This document shows, in pieces, positions 62,523-64,000 of a DNA stretch of 64,000 nt (position 1 is the first letter of the stretch; every line of letters begins with the position of its first letter). The notes under the pieces are model-generated. The model saw only the letters and a program-made list of their open reading frames with translations. It did no database searches and was not told the DNA's origin. The position numbers and the translations under genes were made by a program. The stretch comes from Bacteroidota bacterium (GTDB lineage Bacteria > Bacteroidota > Bacteroidia > Palsa-965): the NCBI GenBank assembly GCA_020402865.1, contig JADBYT010000008.1:1-64000 (forward strand), written 5' to 3'.

Positions 62523-63905
62523 TTATGCTTCACACACGGTTTCTTTGCGCATAAAAACTACCGATGCTGTCACGAACGAAGTGCTTGCAGCGTATGCAGC
62601 TGCGTCTGCTTTCCGCAGCTTAAAACTGTTGCAACACGAAGGCATGAGTGACCCTTCAGCAATAAACTTCCCCCCACGTAACGTAAACTTTTTGCTGCCC
62701 ACGGTGAGTGTTTCACCCTCACGCATTTTGGCAAGATCCTCAAGATCTTTCTCCATCAGATGCACCGAGCCGCCTGTGGCGCGCGCAATATTCAAATACG
62801 CCGGATTGATAAAATACTGTGCCCCGCAAAGAATAATTCGCACCGGCCTGTTCAGTTTCATAAGCAGCGATGTATCGCGCGGTGTGGCCCAGTTATCGGC
62901 TATCATTACCAACTCGCCGCCTTGTGCTTTGTCTGATGAGTTTTGCGTATAAATCAGCGCCTCCAGATTATTTTCAGGCCCGTCGCCCCCACAACCGGCA
63001 TTCATGGTTTTGCGCATGGTTTCATATACTTCTGCAAACCGCCCGGTAGTGGTTTCATAAATTCCACCGGTCTCTCCGATCTTCTTCATATTATCCATCT
63101 TCAGATCACCGTCATTGAAAAACACAAAACGTTTCACCTTTTTGTCGTCCGTGTTCATTTTGTACCACGCCATAAGCTGTGAAGTGTAGGGCGACATGCT
63201 TCCGGTAGCATCGCACACCACTTCCATCTGCGTCCATTTTTTATTGCGGCGGAAAATACGCTGCACCAGTGTATCAGTGCCAAAAATGGCAAGCGCCGTG
63301 AGCGATTTTACCATCGGGCGGAGTACTTCTACTGCCCGTGGTTTGGAACCGGTGTAAAAATCAAACAGCATTTCGGTCCGGGGCGAATCGGAAGGCATGG
63401 CTCCGAGAAAGTAACGATCAAGCGCAGTAAGTTCCATCGCTACCGATTCTTTGGATACCGGCATGATCCACTGAATCACAAAGCCGTGAAAAAAATTATT
63501 CAGCTCACCCGCTTTTCCTGTACCTTTTTGCGACACCAGCTTCCACGTTACGGTAGGCATCAGCGCCTCGGGCAAAATTTTATTCAACTGATGCAGCCGC
63601 TGCCAGTTTAAATGCCGCTGATCAAAAAGCGAATCGCCGGGCGACTCGGTATATACAAGTTCAATTTTTTCGATACGCCCGGCTTTAATACTGTCGATGA
63701 GCTTTGTCTTTTTCAGCGTTTCGGTGCTGAAACGCGAATAAATAATACTCGTTTTCCGGCCGCCCGGCGCCTCTGTGGCCTTGTATTTAGCCACCGATGC
63801 GGGTTTCTGATTCAGTATGCGGTCGGTTTGTTTGCTGATTTGTGCAGATACCGGCGCGCAAAAGCACATCAGGCCGGCGAATAAGGAAAATAAAACAGGT
63901 TTCAT
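62523..63905 (-). CDS. secreted VWA-like protein of unknown function
   Basis: A 460-residue protein with signal peptide (MKPVLFSLFAGLMCFCAPVSAQ). In the second half a von Willebrand A-like fold is suggested by VVCDATGSMSPYTSQLMAWY (a MIDAS-like DxTxS at about 232-236), FVFFNDGDLK, CGGDGPENNLEALIYT and LVMIADNWATPRD. Around position 420 a basic and cysteine-bearing tail (MPSCCNSFKLRK) follows. VWA domains mediate metal-dependent protein contacts. Last gene in the window; nothing distinguishable upstream to 64000. Confidence 0.65.
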   Translation of the reverse strand: MKPVLFSLFAGLMCFCAPVSAQISKQTDRILNQKPASVAKYKATEAPGGRKTSIIYSRFSTETLKKTKLIDSIKAGRIEKIELVYTESPGDSLFDQRHLNWQRLHQLNKILPEALMPTVTWKLVSQKGTGKAGELNNFFHGFVIQWIMPVSKESVAMELTALDRYFLGAMPSDSPRTEMLFDFYTGSKPRAVEVLRPMVKSLTALAIFGTDTLVQRIFRRNKKWTQMEVVCDATGSMSPYTSQLMAWYKMNTDDKKVKRFVFFNDGDLKMDNMKKIGETGGIYETTTGRFAEVYETMRKTMNAGCGGDGPENNLEALIYTQNSSDKAQGGELVMIADNWATPRDTSLLMKLNRPVRIILCGAQYFINPAYLNIARATGGSVHLMEKDLEDLAKMREGETLTVGSKKFTLRGGKFIAEGSLMPSCCNSFKLRKADAAAYAASTSFVTASVVFMRKETVCEA

Positions 63906-64000
63906 GATCGTGTATTTATCCTCTTAATACCGGAAGAGGGTAAAAGGTAACCACTGCCTGAAAATATTTTTTGGGGGAGTATGAAAGATGAAAAATATAG

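Overview
The window is chromosomal DNA of a member of the Bacteroidota (class not resolvable; a Flavobacteriia/Sphingobacteriia/Chitinophagia-like relative). Evidence: a complete gldK-gldL-gldM-gldN type IX secretion (T9SS) core with a PorP/SprF protein, four secreted proteins with T9SS C-terminal sorting domains, promoters of the Bacteroidota type (TTTG-N20-TAnnTTTG), and a meso-DAP-type murein cluster in the gene order usual for the phylum. No rRNA, tRNA or CRISPR was seen.

Layout. 1-660: a 26-bp tandem repeat array and a small hypothetical gene. 750-6889 (minus): T9SS operon gldKLMN, with porP/sprF just upstream of gldK. 7023-10750 (minus): an arginase-fold protein that has lost metal ligands, then topA. 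10995-17016 (plus): miaB, an AT-rich MntA/HepT toxin-antitoxin pair, a sigma-54 activator, an LptE-like lipoprotein, a disordered/TPR-like protein and secG. 17219-19163: groES-groEL. 19219-24300: accessory genes (transglutaminase-like protein, small membrane protein, beta-barrel, two T9SS cargo proteins). 24579-41896 (minus): the division/cell-wall (dcw) cluster, read mraZ-rsmH-ftsL-ftsI-murE-mraY-murD-(MurD-like fragment)-ftsW-murG-murC-ftsQ-ftsA, then a terminator and ftsZ-yqeY. 41897-42511: AT-rich regulatory region with MraZ boxes. 42512-47536 (plus): a haem lipoprotein, a putative glycine-lipid pair (glsA/glsB-like), a fatty-acid-hydroxylase-family protein and engB. 47750-47916: a 13-bp tandem repeat array. 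47930-53340 (minus): an Omp85-like barrel, a CBS protein, a REP-associated transposase beside a 173-nt cloverleaf-like palindromic element, and recQ. 53513-63905: T9SS cargo, a SWIM-domain protein, HigBA toxin-antitoxin, a thiolase, a gingipain-like C25 protease with a T9SS signal, a hotdog thioesterase and a VWA-like secreted protein.

How the genes work together. The window supplies both the T9SS motor/ring proteins (GldK-N) and several of its likely clients. The dcw cluster carries lipid II synthesis from MurE to MurG plus the divisome proteins FtsL/I/W/Q/A/Z, probably under MraZ autoregulation through three GTGGGG boxes at 10-bp spacing. Most unusual items: a stand-alone MurD C-terminal domain with substituted catalytic residues between murD and ftsW; an arginase-like pseudoenzyme next to the T9SS locus; an FtsZ with an acidic N-terminal extension of about 212 residues; the palindromic element beside the transposase; and a lipid cassette pairing acyltransferases with a hydroxylase. 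Starts were reassigned from the longest open frame wherever a signal peptide, Shine-Dalgarno site, family start or promoter pointed to an internal ATG.
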